Positions 16,598 through 25,976 of a DNA stretch of 64,000 bases are shown piece by piece. The position numbers and the translations under genes are program-made. This stretch comes from Devosia sp. (GTDB lineage Bacteria > Pseudomonadota > Alphaproteobacteria > Rhizobiales > Devosiaceae): assembly GCF_024707125.1 (NCBI RefSeq), contig NZ_JANQAH010000007.1, forward strand, positions 248,001-312,000. Direction: 5' to 3'. The notes under the pieces are model-generated. The model was not told where the DNA came from and did no database searches. It saw only the letters and a program-made list of their open reading frames with translations. Positions within the stretch are counted from its first letter, which is position 1, and every line of letters begins with the position of its first letter.

Positions 16598-16617
16598 AAC
16601 TAACTGACATGTTAGTT
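16598..16617 (-). promoter_or_regulatory. Operator-like inverted repeat before the aldo/keto reductase
   Basis: Perfect 7-bp arms AACTAAC (16598-16604) and GTTAGTT (16611-16617) around TGACAT. The shape and size suit a TetR- or GntR-type dimer. It is 24 bases upstream of the reductase start and downstream of the FAH gene, so it may give the reductase its own promoter. Confidence 0.5.
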
Positions 16618-16648
16618 GCGGCGAGTAAAGGCGCCCGCGCGATCGACC

Positions 16649-17641
16649 TTAGTAGAGGCCGTTGATCACAACGGGCTTTTCGTCTTCCACATGCACCGGA
16701 TTGCGCAGCGGCAGGCCGAACTGGCTCTCCTCGATTTCAAAGGCGTCGCCTTCCCTGGTGGAAATGCCGTCGGCAAAACTCAGCGTCGCCGTACCGAAGC
16801 AATGCACGTGCACATCGCCCGGCTGGCAGAAGAGGCCATACTTGAAGTGGTGATATTCGAGATTGGCGATGGTGTGGCTCATATTGTCCTCGCCCGAGAG
16901 GAACGGCTTTTCCCACAACACCTTGCCGTCGCGGAGAATGCGCGACTTGCCCTCGATGTGGTTCGGCAGATCGCCCACGCGCAGTTCCGGCCCGAAAGAG
17001 CAGGCGCGCAGCTTGGAATGGGCCAGGTACAAATAGTTGATCCGTTCGGTCACATGGTCCGAAAATTCGTTGGCCAGCGCAAAGCCCAGGCGGCGCGGCT
17101 GTCCATTGGCGTCGATCAGGTAAATGCCAGCGATCTCCGGCTCTTCGCCCGCGTCGAGCGCAAAGGACGGGGAGGGGATGGCATGACCCGGATTGGCGAC
17201 GATATGGCCGTTGCCCTTGTAGAACCACTCGGGCTGCACGCCCTTTTCGCCGTTCTTCGGCTTGCCGTTCTCAAGGCCCATGCGGAACATTTTCATGCTG
17301 TCGGTCAGCTCGCCCGCCGGCTTCTCGCCATTGGCCTTGTGCATGGCGTCGCGCGTCGCGGCCGAACCGAGATGTGTCAGGCCCGTGCCCGTCACATGCA
17401 GGTGCGTCGGATCGGGATGGTCGATCGGGGACAGGAGCCGGCCCTCGGCCAGCAATGCCGCCTTGTCGACGACCGCGCCAAGCCCGCGCGCGGCAACTGC
17501 GGCAGCGAGGCCACCACCGGCCAGCGCAGACTGCGCAAGCTCATAGACGCTGGCCGCGCCCTGCACCTGGCGGGTTTCCCCGTTCTGCGTCACGGCGACG
17601 GCGCGCGCGCCATTGGCGTCGAAATACTGGATGAGGTGCAT
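16649..17641 (-). CDS. FAH-superfamily protein, GguC/AraD1-like
   Basis: Protein of 330 residues in the fumarylacetoacetate hydrolase superfamily, resembling the GguC/AraD1 group found beside sugar uptake and pentose oxidation genes. Visible segments are HPDPTHLHVTGTGLTHLGSA, PEWFYKGNGHIV, AGEEPEIAGIYLID (metal-ligand acidic residues) and FALANEFSDHVTE. The group is thought to act on 2-keto-3-deoxy sugar acids, but I cannot confirm the substrate. The start at ATG 17641 follows AGGAGG and AAGGAAAG. Together with the downstream aldo/keto reductase it could form a short non-phosphorylative sugar pathway. Confidence 0.75.
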   Translation of the reverse strand: MHLIQYFDANGARAVAVTQNGETRQVQGAASVYELAQSALAGGGLAAAVAARGLGAVVDKAALLAEGRLLSPIDHPDPTHLHVTGTGLTHLGSAATRDAMHKANGEKPAGELTDSMKMFRMGLENGKPKNGEKGVQPEWFYKGNGHIVANPGHAIPSPSFALDAGEEPEIAGIYLIDANGQPRRLGFALANEFSDHVTERINYLYLAHSKLRACSFGPELRVGDLPNHIEGKSRILRDGKVLWEKPFLSGEDNMSHTIANLEYHHFKYGLFCQPGDVHVHCFGTATLSFADGISTREGDAFEIEESQFGLPLRNPVHVEDEKPVVINGLY

Positions 17642-17793
17642 GACTTTCCTTGCCTCCTGGGGCCTTCTCAGCGGCTTGGCGGCATAAAACGCAACCGGCC
17701 ACACCCTGTCCAGTCAAAAATCATACTTTTGGAAATCACCTCACCACCGAGCGGGGAATCAGCTTAGGAGGGCATCCAATGACGCTATAGAAT

Positions 17794-17840
17794 GTTCTCT
17801 TTTTGTCCCTTGACAATAGTGAAACGAAATGAGAACAAAA
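17794..17840 (+). promoter_or_regulatory. recA promoter with SOS box
   Basis: GTTC (17794-17797), seven bases, GTCC (17805-17808): one mismatch from the alphaproteobacterial LexA consensus GTTC-N7-GTTC. Two bases later is a perfect -35 hexamer TTGACA (17810-17815) followed at suitable spacing by an AT-rich -10 region (around 17833-17840). LexA bound here would block this promoter. Confidence 0.6.
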
Positions 17841-17919
17841 TAAGCACAATGAATGGACATTGATCTCTCGAACCGGCGCGTTGCGTGACCCTCGAGAGCG
17901 TGAAATAAGGAGAGAGATG

Positions 17920-18996
17920 ATGGCTGCTAACTCGCCGCTTCGCGTTGTTGAGGGTGGATCGATGGATAAGGACAAGGCTCTTGCTGCGGCGCTGAGCCAG
18001 ATCGAACGGAATTTCGGCAAGGGCTCGATCATGCGCCTTGGCGAAGCATCTTCGATCGAGGTGGAATCGATTTCAACGGGTTCGCTCGGCCTCGATATCG
18101 CGCTTGGCATTGGCGGCCTGCCCAAGGGGCGTATCGTCGAGATTTTCGGGCCGGAAAGCTCGGGCAAGACCACTCTGGCGCTGCATGTTATTGCCGAAGC
18201 GCAGAAGGCCGGCGGCATTTGTGCCTTCGTCGACGCCGAACACGCGCTCGATCCGATCTATGCCCGCAAGCTCGGCGTCAATGTCGATGACCTGCTGATT
18301 TCCCAGCCGGACGCCGGTGAACAGGCTCTCGAAATCACCGATACGCTGGTCCGCTCCGGCGCCATCGACGTTCTCGTCGTCGACTCGGTTGCTGCGCTCA
18401 CCCCGCGCGCCGAACTCGAAGGCGAAATGGGCGATGCTCTGCCTGGTCTCCAGGCTCGCCTGATGAGCCAGGCCATGCGCAAGCTGACCTCCTCGATTTC
18501 CAAATCGAAGTGCCTTGTCATCTTCATCAACCAGATCCGCATGAAGATCGGCGTGATGTACGGTTCGCCGGAAACCACCACGGGCGGCAATGCGCTGAAA
18601 TTCTACGCCTCGGTTCGTCTCGACATCCGCCGCATCGGCGCGCTCAAGGATCGCGAAGAGATCGTGGGCAACCAGACCCGCGTAAAGGTGGTCAAGAACA
18701 AGCTTGCCCCGCCGTTCCGCCAGGTCGAATTCGACATCATGTATGGCGAAGGCATTTCCAAGACCGGCGAATTGCTCGATCTCGGCGTAAAATCCGGTAT
18801 CGTGGACAAGTCCGGCGCCTGGTTCTCCTGGGATAGCCAGCGCCTCGGCCAGGGCCGCGAAAATGCCCGTCAGTTCCTCAAGGACAATCCCGAGATCGCC
18901 GCCACCATTGAGCAGGGCGTTCGCGAAAGCTCCGGCCTCCTCGGCGAAGTCCTCCTCGTCGCTGGTGGCGACGACGACGCAGGCAGCGACGAATAG
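17920..18996 (+). CDS. recA: Recombinase RecA
   Basis: DNA-dependent ATPase that catalyses strand exchange and stimulates LexA self-cleavage. About 358 residues with Walker [10 protein letters not shown], the MAW/L2 region ([22 protein letters not shown], quoted in part as [14 protein letters not shown]) and an acidic C-terminal tail ending DDDAGSDE. Two adjacent ATGs (17917 and 17920) follow AGGAG at 17908-17912; the second gives the better spacing of seven. An SOS box and a TTGACA hexamer lie upstream, and a terminator follows. recA followed by alaS is a common order in related bacteria. Confidence 0.98.
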   Translation: MAANSPLRVVEGGSMDKDKALAAALSQIERNFGKGSIMRLGEASSIEVESISTGSLGLDIALGIGGLPKGRIVEIFGPESSGKTTLALHVIAEAQKAGGICAFVDAEHALDPIYARKLGVNVDDLLISQPDAGEQALEITDTLVRSGAIDVLVVDSVAALTPRAELEGEMGDALPGLQARLMSQAMRKLTSSISKSKCLVIFINQIRMKIGVMYGSPETTTGGNALKFYASVRLDIRRIGALKDREEIVGNQTRVKVVKNKLAPPFRQVEFDIMYGEGISKTGELLDLGVKSGIVDKSGAWFSWDSQRLGQGRENARQFLKDNPEIAATIEQGVRESSGLLGEVLLVAGGDDDAGSDE

Positions 18997-19021
18997 CCTC
19001 TTCCGATCCCATGCAGATTTC

Positions 19022-19049
19022 GACCCTCGCCAAAAGCGGGGGTCTTTTT
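19022..19049 (+). terminator. recA terminator
   Basis: Arms GACCCTCGC (19022-19030) and GCGGGGGTC (19036-19044), pairing with one G-T, followed directly by five T. A good Rho-independent terminator 26 bases after recA. Confidence 0.75.
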
Positions 19050-19078
19050 CTAGGTGCCACTGGTCCCATTATCTCGGT

Positions 19079-19141
19079 GTCATTCCCGCGAAAGCGGGAA
19101 TCCTGTTTCGAAACGGAGATTCCCGCTTGCGCGGGAATGAC
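19079..19141. repeat. REP-like palindrome, GTCATTCCCGC type
   Basis: Near-perfect inverted repeat beginning GTCATTCCCGCGAAAGCGGG and ending CCCGCTTGCGCGGGAATGAC, around a short centre. It is a second copy of the element at 13311. It occupies part of the 345-base gap between recA and alaS; the rest of that gap holds the recA terminator and the alaS leader hairpins. Confidence 0.8.
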
Positions 19142-19181
19142 AGCGCTATAGACGCGGACGAGGCCACGTGCCTGAAGTGGA

Positions 19182-19228
19182 CCTCGATCGTGAAGAGGGA
19201 TCGAGGGCGCGGAGCGTGCCCTCGATCC
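19182..19228 (+). promoter_or_regulatory. Competing hairpins in the alaS leader
   Basis: Three complementary segments: CCTCGATC (19182-19189), GGATCGAGGGC (19198-19208) and GCCCTCGATCC (19218-19228). The middle segment can pair perfectly with the first (8 bp) or the third (11 bp), but not both. This resembles an attenuator or other leader switch 114 bases upstream of alaS. No T-run follows the third segment, so a plain terminator is unlikely. Confidence 0.4.
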
Positions 19229-19341
19229 ACTTTCTCCCACCTCAATATCGCCGCAAAGCTGGACATTTCGGCTGATGCCACGATAGAAAGCCACGTTTCT
19301 ATTGGACGCGCGCCGTGTCCGTTCCGCATGAAAGCTAGTTG

Positions 19342-21981
19342 ATGACCAGCGTAAACGATCTCCGTTCGAGCTTTGTCGATTACTTTGCCCGCAATGGCCA
19401 TGAAGCCGTTGCGTCGAGCCCGCTCGTGCCGCGCAATGATCCGACGCTGATGTTCACCAATGCCGGCATGGTGCAGTTCAAGAACGTCTTTACCGGCGTC
19501 GAAAAACGCCCCTATTCGACCGCGACTACGGCCCAAAAATGCGTTCGCGCCGGCGGCAAGCACAACGATCTCGACAATGTTGGCTTCACCGCGCGCCATC
19601 ACACCTTCTTTGAAATGCTGGGCAATTTCTCGTTCGGCGACTACTTCAAGGACCGCGCCATCGAGCTCGCCTGGAACCTCCTCACCAAGGATTGGGGGCT
19701 GCCGCGCGAAAAGCTGATGGTCACCGTCTATGAAGACGATGACGAGGCGATGGAACTTTGGAAGAAGATCGCTGGCCTCTCCGAGGATCGCATCGTGCGT
19801 CTCGGCGCCAAGTCCAACTTCTGGCAGATGGGCGATACGGGCCCCTGCGGTCCGTGCTCGGAAATCTTCTACGATCATGGCGACAAGGTCTGGGGCGGCC
19901 CTCCGGGTTCGCCGGATGAAGATGGCGATCGCTGGATCGAAATCTGGAACCTCGTCTTCATGCAGTTCGAACAGCATGCTGATGGTTCGCGCACCGGCCT
20001 GCCGCGCCCGTCCATCGATACCGGCATGGGTCTCGAACGCGTCGCTGCCGTCATGCAGGGCGTCCACGACAACTACGACATCGACCTCTTCAAGGCGCTG
20101 ATCTCGGCCGCCGCGAATGCCACCAATGCCGACGTCAACGGCCCGGGCAATCGCAGCCTGCGCGTTATTGCCGACCACCTGCGCTCGATGAGCTTCCTCA
20201 TTGCCGAAGGCGTGCTGCCGTCCAATGAAGGCCGCGGCTACGTCCTCCGCCGCATCATGCGCCGCGCCATGCGCCATGCGACCCTGCTCGGCGCCAATGA
20301 GCCAACGATCTTCAAGCTTGTCCCGACCCTCGTCCGCGAAATGGGCCAAGCCTATCCGGAACTGAGCCGTGGCGAAGCCATGATCGCCGAAACCGTCCGT
20401 CTCGAAGAAGGTCGCTTCCTCAAGACCCTCGGCCGCGGCCTGCAGATTCTCGAGTCGGAAACCGCAGGTCTCGGCGAAGGCGACGTCCTCAATGGCGCTG
20501 CTGCCTTCAAGCTCTACGACACCTACGGTTTCCCGCTCGATCTGACGCAGGACGCGCTGCGTAACCGCAACATCACGGTCGACCAGGCTGGCTTCGATGC
20601 CGCCATGGCCCAGCAGAAGGCCGAAGCCCGCAAGAACTGGGCCGGCTCGGGCGAAGCCGCCACCGACACCGTCTGGTACGGCCTTGCCGACAAGCTCGGC
20701 CCGACCGAATTCCTTGGCTACGAAACCGAGACCGCCGAAGGTGAGATCAAGGCCCTCCTTATCGAGGGCGCTGAAGTTGCCTCGATCGCCGCTGGCCAGG
20801 AAGGCCTGGTTGTCGTCAACCAGACTCCGTTCTACGGCGAAAGCGGCGGCCAGGTCGGTGATTCCGGCGTGATCAAGGGCGAAGGCTTTACGGCCGAAGT
20901 TCTGGACACCGGCAAGCATCATGGCGTTTTCAGCCACAAGGTGAAGGTCACCGAAGGCACACTGAAGGTTGGCCAGGCCGTCGAGCTCATCGTCGACCAC
21001 GAGCGCCGCTCGTCGATCCGGTCGAACCACTCGGCAACCCACCTGCTGCACGAAGCCCTGCGCCTCGTGCTCGGCGATCACGTCGCCCAGAAGGGTTCCA
21101 TGGTGTCGTCCGATCGCCTGCGTTTCGACTTTGTGCACACCAAGCCGATGACCCCGCAGGAAATCGCCGAAGTCGAAGACATCGCCAACGAAATCATCCT
21201 GCAGAACACATCGGTCGAAACCCGCCTGATGGGTGTCGAGGAAGCCAAGGAGTCGGGCGCTCGCGCGCTCTTCGGCGAAAAGTATGGCGATGAAGTTCGC
21301 GTCGTTTCCATGGGCCTGCCCACCGGCAATGGCCTTGGCTGGTCTGTCGAACTTTGCGGCGGCACCCATGTGCGCCGCACCGGCGATATCGGCCTCGTCT
21401 CCATCGTCACCGAAACGGCCTCCGCTGCCGGCGTTCGCCGCATCGAGGCCTTGACAGGCAGGGCCGCGCGTCATCGCGGCAATACCAACGTCAACATCGT
21501 TTCCTCGGCCGCCGGCCTCCTGCGTTCCGGCACCCATGAAGTGCTCGATCGCATCGAAGCGCTGCAGAACCAGCTCAAGAGCGCCGAAAAGGCCCTCAGC
21601 GATGCCCGCCAGAAGCTTGCTCTCGGCGGTAGCAGCGAAGGCGGCAATGCCACCGAGACCGTCAATGGCGTGACCTTTGTCGGCCGCGTCGTCGAAGGCG
21701 TCGCCGCCAAGGACATCAAGACTGTCGTCGATGCTGAGAAGAAGCGCATCGGTTCCGGCGTCGTCGTCATTGTGCTCAAGGGCGAAGACGGCAAGGGCAC
21801 TGTGGCCATCGGCGTTACCGACGATCTCACGGGCAAGTACGCTGCCGGTACGCTGATCAAGTCGGCAACCGCTGCGCTCGGCGGTCAGGGCGGCGGCGGC
21901 CGTCCCGATATGGCTCAGGGCGGCGGGCCGGATGCGAGCAAGGCAGATGATGCCGTCGCTGCGATCCGCGCGCTGATCTAG
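19342..21981 (+). CDS. alaS: Alanyl-tRNA synthetase
   Basis: Class II synthetase that charges tRNA-Ala, 879 residues. The catalytic domain is N-terminal ([19 protein letters not shown] in motif 1, [12 protein letters not shown] and [13 protein letters not shown] in motif 2, [14 protein letters not shown] in motif 3). The editing domain has the zinc motif [11 protein letters not shown] with CGGTHV. The C-terminal domain ends with the family's Gly-rich [16 protein letters not shown] segment. The frame opens one codon earlier with TTG, but ATG at 19342 is the natural start. A hairpin-rich leader precedes it and a terminator follows. Confidence 0.98.
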   Translation: MTSVNDLRSSFVDYFARNGHEAVASSPLVPRNDPTLMFTNAGMVQFKNVFTGVEKRPYSTATTAQKCVRAGGKHNDLDNVGFTARHHTFFEMLGNFSFGDYFKDRAIELAWNLLTKDWGLPREKLMVTVYEDDDEAMELWKKIAGLSEDRIVRLGAKSNFWQMGDTGPCGPCSEIFYDHGDKVWGGPPGSPDEDGDRWIEIWNLVFMQFEQHADGSRTGLPRPSIDTGMGLERVAAVMQGVHDNYDIDLFKALISAAANATNADVNGPGNRSLRVIADHLRSMSFLIAEGVLPSNEGRGYVLRRIMRRAMRHATLLGANEPTIFKLVPTLVREMGQAYPELSRGEAMIAETVRLEEGRFLKTLGRGLQILESETAGLGEGDVLNGAAAFKLYDTYGFPLDLTQDALRNRNITVDQAGFDAAMAQQKAEARKNWAGSGEAATDTVWYGLADKLGPTEFLGYETETAEGEIKALLIEGAEVASIAAGQEGLVVVNQTPFYGESGGQVGDSGVIKGEGFTAEVLDTGKHHGVFSHKVKVTEGTLKVGQAVELIVDHERRSSIRSNHSATHLLHEALRLVLGDHVAQKGSMVSSDRLRFDFVHTKPMTPQEIAEVEDIANEIILQNTSVETRLMGVEEAKESGARALFGEKYGDEVRVVSMGLPTGNGLGWSVELCGGTHVRRTGDIGLVSIVTETASAAGVRRIEALTGRAARHRGNTNVNIVSSAAGLLRSGTHEVLDRIEALQNQLKSAEKALSDARQKLALGGSSEGGNATETVNGVTFVGRVVEGVAAKDIKTVVDAEKKRIGSGVVVIVLKGEDGKGTVAIGVTDDLTGKYAAGTLIKSATAALGGQGGGGRPDMAQGGGPDASKADDAVAAIRALI

Positions 21982-22009
21982 TCAGCCTCAGCCCATGTTC
22001 AAATAGTGC

Positions 22010-22033
22010 AAGCCGCGGCCCCGCCGCGGCTTT
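22010..22033 (+). terminator. alaS terminator
   Basis: Perfect 9-bp arms AAGCCGCGG (22010-22018) and CCGCGGCTT (22024-22032) with a five-base loop and a short T-run, 28 bases after alaS. Confidence 0.7.
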
Positions 22034-22091
22034 CGCATTTAGGGCTTCGCGTTACACTCGACGCTAACAGTCTGCTAGCGGAAACGGGGCG

Positions 22092-22976
22092 CTATTCGCC
22101 GATACGGAAGAAGAAGACACGCGGCTTCCAGCGGATCGGCCGCTTCTCGCTCAACACGTTCATCAGGCCTGCGCCAACCACGATCAGCATCCCTACGATC
22201 GCGATCCAGTCGGGATACTCGCCGAAGAACAGGGCACCAAAAAGGATAGCCCAGATCAGCTGGCTATACTGAACCGGCGCAATGAGATTGGCCGGCGTCT
22301 GCTTGCTCGCCTGGATCAGCAGCAGGCCACCAACGCCGCCCAGAAGCCCGATGCCAAGCAGGATCGCGAGCTGCTCCAGCGAGGGGATGACGAAGGTCGG
22401 AACCATCAGTATCGCATTGAAAATGCCCGAATAAAGCACCTGCAGGCCAACCAGGCTGACGCGGCGCTCCTTCTGCGCGACATGCCGCAAAACGGTCGTC
22501 GTCACCGCGCCGAGGCAGGCGGCAACCATCATCACGTAGTGGCCGAGTTCAAGCTCGCGCAGGCCCGGACGGATCACCAGCACCACGCCCAGGAAGCTGA
22601 TGAACAGCAGCACCCAACGATGCACGGCGACGAATTCGCGCAGTAGCAATACCGAAAGCAGCGTCACGAACAAAGGCGTTGTAAAACCAATGGCATAGAC
22701 GTCGGCAAAGGGAATGTGCGTGAAGGCAAACATCACGCAGGCCGTGCCGGTGATCGCCGTCGCGCAGCGCAGATGCACCAGCCAGGGGTGATGCAGCTTG
22801 TACATGTCCCGCCAGCGCTCGCCGCGCTTGAGCAGCATCGCCGGAATGATTGAAAAGCTGGTGGTGAAAAAGGCGATCTCGAAGACCGACATGGCCGGGC
22901 CCGTCGCCTTGATGAGAGCATCGGCTACGGAAAAGCTGGCATAGGCCAAAAAGGCCAGAATGACGCCGACGGGCAT
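22092..22976 (-). CDS. DMT-superfamily transporter (EamA domains)
   Basis: Inner-membrane drug/metabolite transporter, 294 residues, ten predicted hydrophobic helices in two EamA repeats (about 1-135 and 145-280). Family marks include the charged LKRGERW loop, YAIGFTTPLFVTLLSVLLLRE in the first half and PVQYSQLIWAILFGALFFGE in the second, where the PE/GE-type helix ends match. These proteins export amino acids, nucleosides or similar small molecules; nothing here shows the substrate. It is a single gene, convergent with alaS. Confidence 0.85.
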   Translation of the reverse strand: MPVGVILAFLAYASFSVADALIKATGPAMSVFEIAFFTTSFSIIPAMLLKRGERWRDMYKLHHPWLVHLRCATAITGTACVMFAFTHIPFADVYAIGFTTPLFVTLLSVLLLREFVAVHRWVLLFISFLGVVLVIRPGLRELELGHYVMMVAACLGAVTTTVLRHVAQKERRVSLVGLQVLYSGIFNAILMVPTFVIPSLEQLAILLGIGLLGGVGGLLLIQASKQTPANLIAPVQYSQLIWAILFGALFFGEYPDWIAIVGMLIVVGAGLMNVLSEKRPIRWKPRVFFFRIGE

Positions 22977-23068
22977 CGCAGTACCACGAAAGTCAGAAAA
23001 GGAGGGATTCGGGCGGGAATGGCGCTAGCATACAAGCCATTTCCCGCTCCGTCATGACAAAAGCGGCT

Positions 23069-24058
23069 CTAATCCGCCCAGTTTCCGCGGCCGAGCGCCG
23101 GGCCGATGACTTCAATGCGATTGGTCCAGACATAGCCCGGGAAATTCTCCGGCACATGTTCCAGCGTCTCGATATCGTCGATGCCGGCCGTTCCGGGATC
23201 GCCCACGCCATAGGGGCCGAGCAGAATGACCTCGCTGCCGGCATTCTTGAGCCGGGTGAGGAGGAGATTGGGCCAGCCCCACAGGAAAGGCGCGACGTTG
23301 ATTGGGATCATCACCTGCGTGCTCCTGCAGACCTCTGGCATCACGCCGGCCCAGCCGAGGAGTTCGTACTGCAGCAAACAGTCGACGAGGCCGCGGCGTG
23401 ACCAGACATGCAGGCCGTCGATCAGGTCGGCGGCGCGGTACGTTGGTTCGTCACCGCCATAGGCACCCCAGACGGCGGGCCGCCATTCTGGGTATTGGGT
23501 GAGGAGATCGGCGAGCATATCGCCCTCGCGCGCTTCGCGGCTCTTGAAATTCACGAGGAATTCCTGGCCGGGCAGGGCTGCAAATACCTCTTTTAGTTCA
23601 GGCATTTGACCTGCAAATTTGCCGCGGAATGGATGGCTCGCTCCGTTATCCGCGGTATAGCCATAGCCGATGTCGAGCGCCTTCAGGTCGGCCATGCTGT
23701 GGTTGCGCGTTTCACCCGTGCCTTCGGTCCGACAGTCGACAGTCCAGTCATGCATCACGGCGAACTGACCGTCGGTGGTCGGGTGCACGTCCAATTCGAC
23801 GATATCGGCGCCGGCCGTGAAGGCCACTTCCATCGAAGCTATTGTATTTTCGAGGTAATCATGACGCGGCGGATCGATGCGCTCTGCGGTGCAGGTGTCG
23901 TTTTCAAGCCCTTCGCGATGATAGGTCTGGTGCACGCCGCGATGGGCGATCAGCTTGATCCCGTCACCCTCGGGCATGGGCACACGCCAACTGGCGTTGA
24001 ACATATAGACCCCGCCGATCAACAGCACGGCAGGCAATAGCAGCCAACGTTTTCTCAC
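23069..24058 (-). CDS. Glycerophosphodiester phosphodiesterase family protein
   Basis: Probable GDPD enzyme that hydrolyses glycerophosphodiesters, 329 residues. An N-terminal hydrophobic helix (LLLPAVLLIGGVYMF) after RKR anchors it or serves as a signal, placing the enzyme in the periplasm. Active-site elements are LIAHRG (His), LENTIAS (Glu), ELDVHPTTDG (Glu/Asp metal ligands) and VMHD (second His). The start GTG at 24058 is chosen because GGGGGAAAG precedes it and the signal then starts VRKRW; the longer TTG reading lacks a ribosome site. Six cysteines in the mature part may form disulfides. Confidence 0.85.
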   Translation of the reverse strand: MRKRWLLLPAVLLIGGVYMFNASWRVPMPEGDGIKLIAHRGVHQTYHREGLENDTCTAERIDPPRHDYLENTIASMEVAFTAGADIVELDVHPTTDGQFAVMHDWTVDCRTEGTGETRNHSMADLKALDIGYGYTADNGASHPFRGKFAGQMPELKEVFAALPGQEFLVNFKSREAREGDMLADLLTQYPEWRPAVWGAYGGDEPTYRAADLIDGLHVWSRRGLVDCLLQYELLGWAGVMPEVCRSTQVMIPINVAPFLWGWPNLLLTRLKNAGSEVILLGPYGVGDPGTAGIDDIETLEHVPENFPGYVWTNRIEVIGPALGRGNWAD

Positions 24059-24224
24059 GAATCTTTCCCCCACACTGTGATGCACGAGAGCGGCAAAGTC
24101 TGGCAAGATTGCGCCCTACGCCGGGGCAAGGCGGCATGAACGTCGCGTTCATTCCTGCTTCAGGCGCGAGAAGGCTAGCTGAATTCGGGCGGCCCATGGG
24201 CTGCGTTGTTGGAGGGCTATCACT

Positions 24225-25907
24225 ATGCAGTTCTGGAAGAAATTTGCCTTGGGCGCCGTGGCGGCCATCGGCCTTGCCGTGCCGGCCGTGGCCGCGGAAC
24301 GCGCCGTCATCGTGCTTGATGGGTCGGGCTCGATGTGGGCGCAGATCGATGGCAAGGCGCGCATCACCATTGCGCGCGAAACCCTGTCTGCCGTGTTGGC
24401 CGACCTGCCTGACGATCTCGAACTCGGCTTCATGACCTATGGTCATCGCGAAAAAGGCAATTGCGGCGATATCGAAATGCTGGTCGAGCCGGCAGTCGGC
24501 ACGGGCGCCGCGATCGCAGAGGCAGCGGAAGGGATCAATCCCAAGGGCATGACCCCGATTTCCGATGCCGTGCGCCTCGCCGCCGAAAACCTGCGGTTCA
24601 CTGAGGAGAAAGCGACCGTCATCCTGATCACCGATGGCCTTGAAACCTGTGAGGTTGACCCGTGCCAGCTGGCGACCGAGCTTGAAGGGCAGGGCATTGA
24701 TTTTACAACGCATGTGCTCGGTTTTGGCCTGTCCGACGAGGACGGCCAGCAGGTGGCCTGCCTCGCCGAGAATACCGGTGGGCAGTATCTGTCTGCTGCC
24801 GATGGGACCGCGCTTGTCGATGCTTTGACGAAGGCTGTGGCGCAAGTGGTTGAAGTTGCACCACCGGCGCCGGAGCCTGCACCTGAGCCTGAACCGGTTG
24901 CCGCCTACAATCTCAAGCCGACCGTCTCCTTTGCCGAAGGCGGGCCGGATCTGGTCGATGAGACCTATGACATTGTCTGGAGCTGGTACAAGCCGAATGC
25001 CGAAGGCGGCGAGGGCGAATATGTCGGCACCGACTACTATTCCCGCTTCGAAGGCACGCTGGAGCCCGGCGAATACATCCTCAAGGTCGAGATTGGTTCG
25101 GCCTCGGCAACCCAGCCGATCACCATTCAGGATGGCAAGATCGCCAAGCCGCATTTCGTGCTGAATGCCGCGATCCTGAAGCTTCATCCGAGGTCGAGCG
25201 AGGGTGCCGAAGTGTCCGATGATGCTTCCACCGAGATCAAGCTCAACGGCGAATATCTCGCCTATGAATATGGCGATGTGGATATCGTCGTTCCTGCCGG
25301 TTCGCTCGAAGCCGTCGTGACCATTGGCGAGGCTCAGGTCAGCCGCAGCTACACGCCCAAGGCTGGCGAGACCGTGGAGGAGGACGTCGTCCTCGGCACG
25401 GGTCTTGTCTTCTTCACCACCGAGTATGCGCCGGGCGCCAAGGTCGAAGACGACATCTTCATGGAGATTTTCGAGGCCAAGGTGGCGTTGGATGGCACGC
25501 GCAAGTCGGTGGCCTATGGCTACAATGGCGAGCAGGACTACGAACTGCCGGCTGGCGACTATGTCATGGACTATCGCCTTGGCGGGGCGAGCGGGCAGGT
25601 TCCGTTCAGCGTTGCATCTGCGGAACGCACCGACGTGCCGGTCTCGCTCGATGCCGGTGTTCTGTCGGTGACGACTCCGACCGACGAATATGTCGAAATC
25701 TTCAGTTCCACCAAGGATATCGCGGGCAACCGCAAATCCTTCGACTATGGCTATGGCCCGAATTTCCAGACCACTCTGGCGGCCGGCGACTATGTCGTCT
25801 TCAGCCGCAAGGACGATGTCGAAAGCGAAACGCCGGTGACGATCAAGGCGGGCGAACGGTTCGAGCTGACCATCGAAGCCGCCGCCGAGGGCGGCAAGAA
25901 GAAGTAA
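24225..25907 (+). CDS. Exported von Willebrand A-domain protein with C-terminal repeats
   Basis: Secreted or periplasmic protein of 560 residues. Residues 1-23 are a signal peptide (cleavage near AVA-AE). A vWA domain follows (about 25-195) with a complete metal site: DGSGSMW, the Thr in KGMTPISDA and the Asp in LITDGLE. A Pro/Glu linker near 210-225 leads to a run of similar beta-domains, with recognisable copies around 340-415 (EIFEAKVALDGTRKSVAYGY) and 480-540 (EIFSSTKDIAGNRKSFDYGY), each ending in an AGDYV-like strand. vWA plus such domains suggests protein or surface binding. The ligand is unknown. GGAGG stands before the start. Confidence 0.85.
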   Translation: MQFWKKFALGAVAAIGLAVPAVAAERAVIVLDGSGSMWAQIDGKARITIARETLSAVLADLPDDLELGFMTYGHREKGNCGDIEMLVEPAVGTGAAIAEAAEGINPKGMTPISDAVRLAAENLRFTEEKATVILITDGLETCEVDPCQLATELEGQGIDFTTHVLGFGLSDEDGQQVACLAENTGGQYLSAADGTALVDALTKAVAQVVEVAPPAPEPAPEPEPVAAYNLKPTVSFAEGGPDLVDETYDIVWSWYKPNAEGGEGEYVGTDYYSRFEGTLEPGEYILKVEIGSASATQPITIQDGKIAKPHFVLNAAILKLHPRSSEGAEVSDDASTEIKLNGEYLAYEYGDVDIVVPAGSLEAVVTIGEAQVSRSYTPKAGETVEEDVVLGTGLVFFTTEYAPGAKVEDDIFMEIFEAKVALDGTRKSVAYGYNGEQDYELPAGDYVMDYRLGGASGQVPFSVASAERTDVPVSLDAGVLSVTTPTDEYVEIFSSTKDIAGNRKSFDYGYGPNFQTTLAAGDYVVFSRKDDVESETPVTIKAGERFELTIEAAAEGGKKK

Positions 25908-25926
25908 GCCACTCGCAGGACAAACA

Positions 25927-25956
25927 AAAAGGCCGGGTCGCAAGACCCGGCCTTTT
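25927..25956. terminator. Bidirectional terminator between the vWA gene and icd
   Basis: Perfect 13-bp arms AAAAGGCCGGGTC and GACCCGGCCTTTT with a four-base loop. A-run and T-run on either side let it work in both directions for the two convergent genes. Confidence 0.9.
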
Positions 25957-25976
25957 CATTCAGAGAACAGCGTGGC

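Noticed and set aside
19069..21537. An 822-codon open frame on the minus strand across alaS
   Set aside because: It is antisense to a clear alanyl-tRNA synthetase gene; long open antisense frames are expected in GC-rich DNA with this codon bias, and its translation shows no family features.
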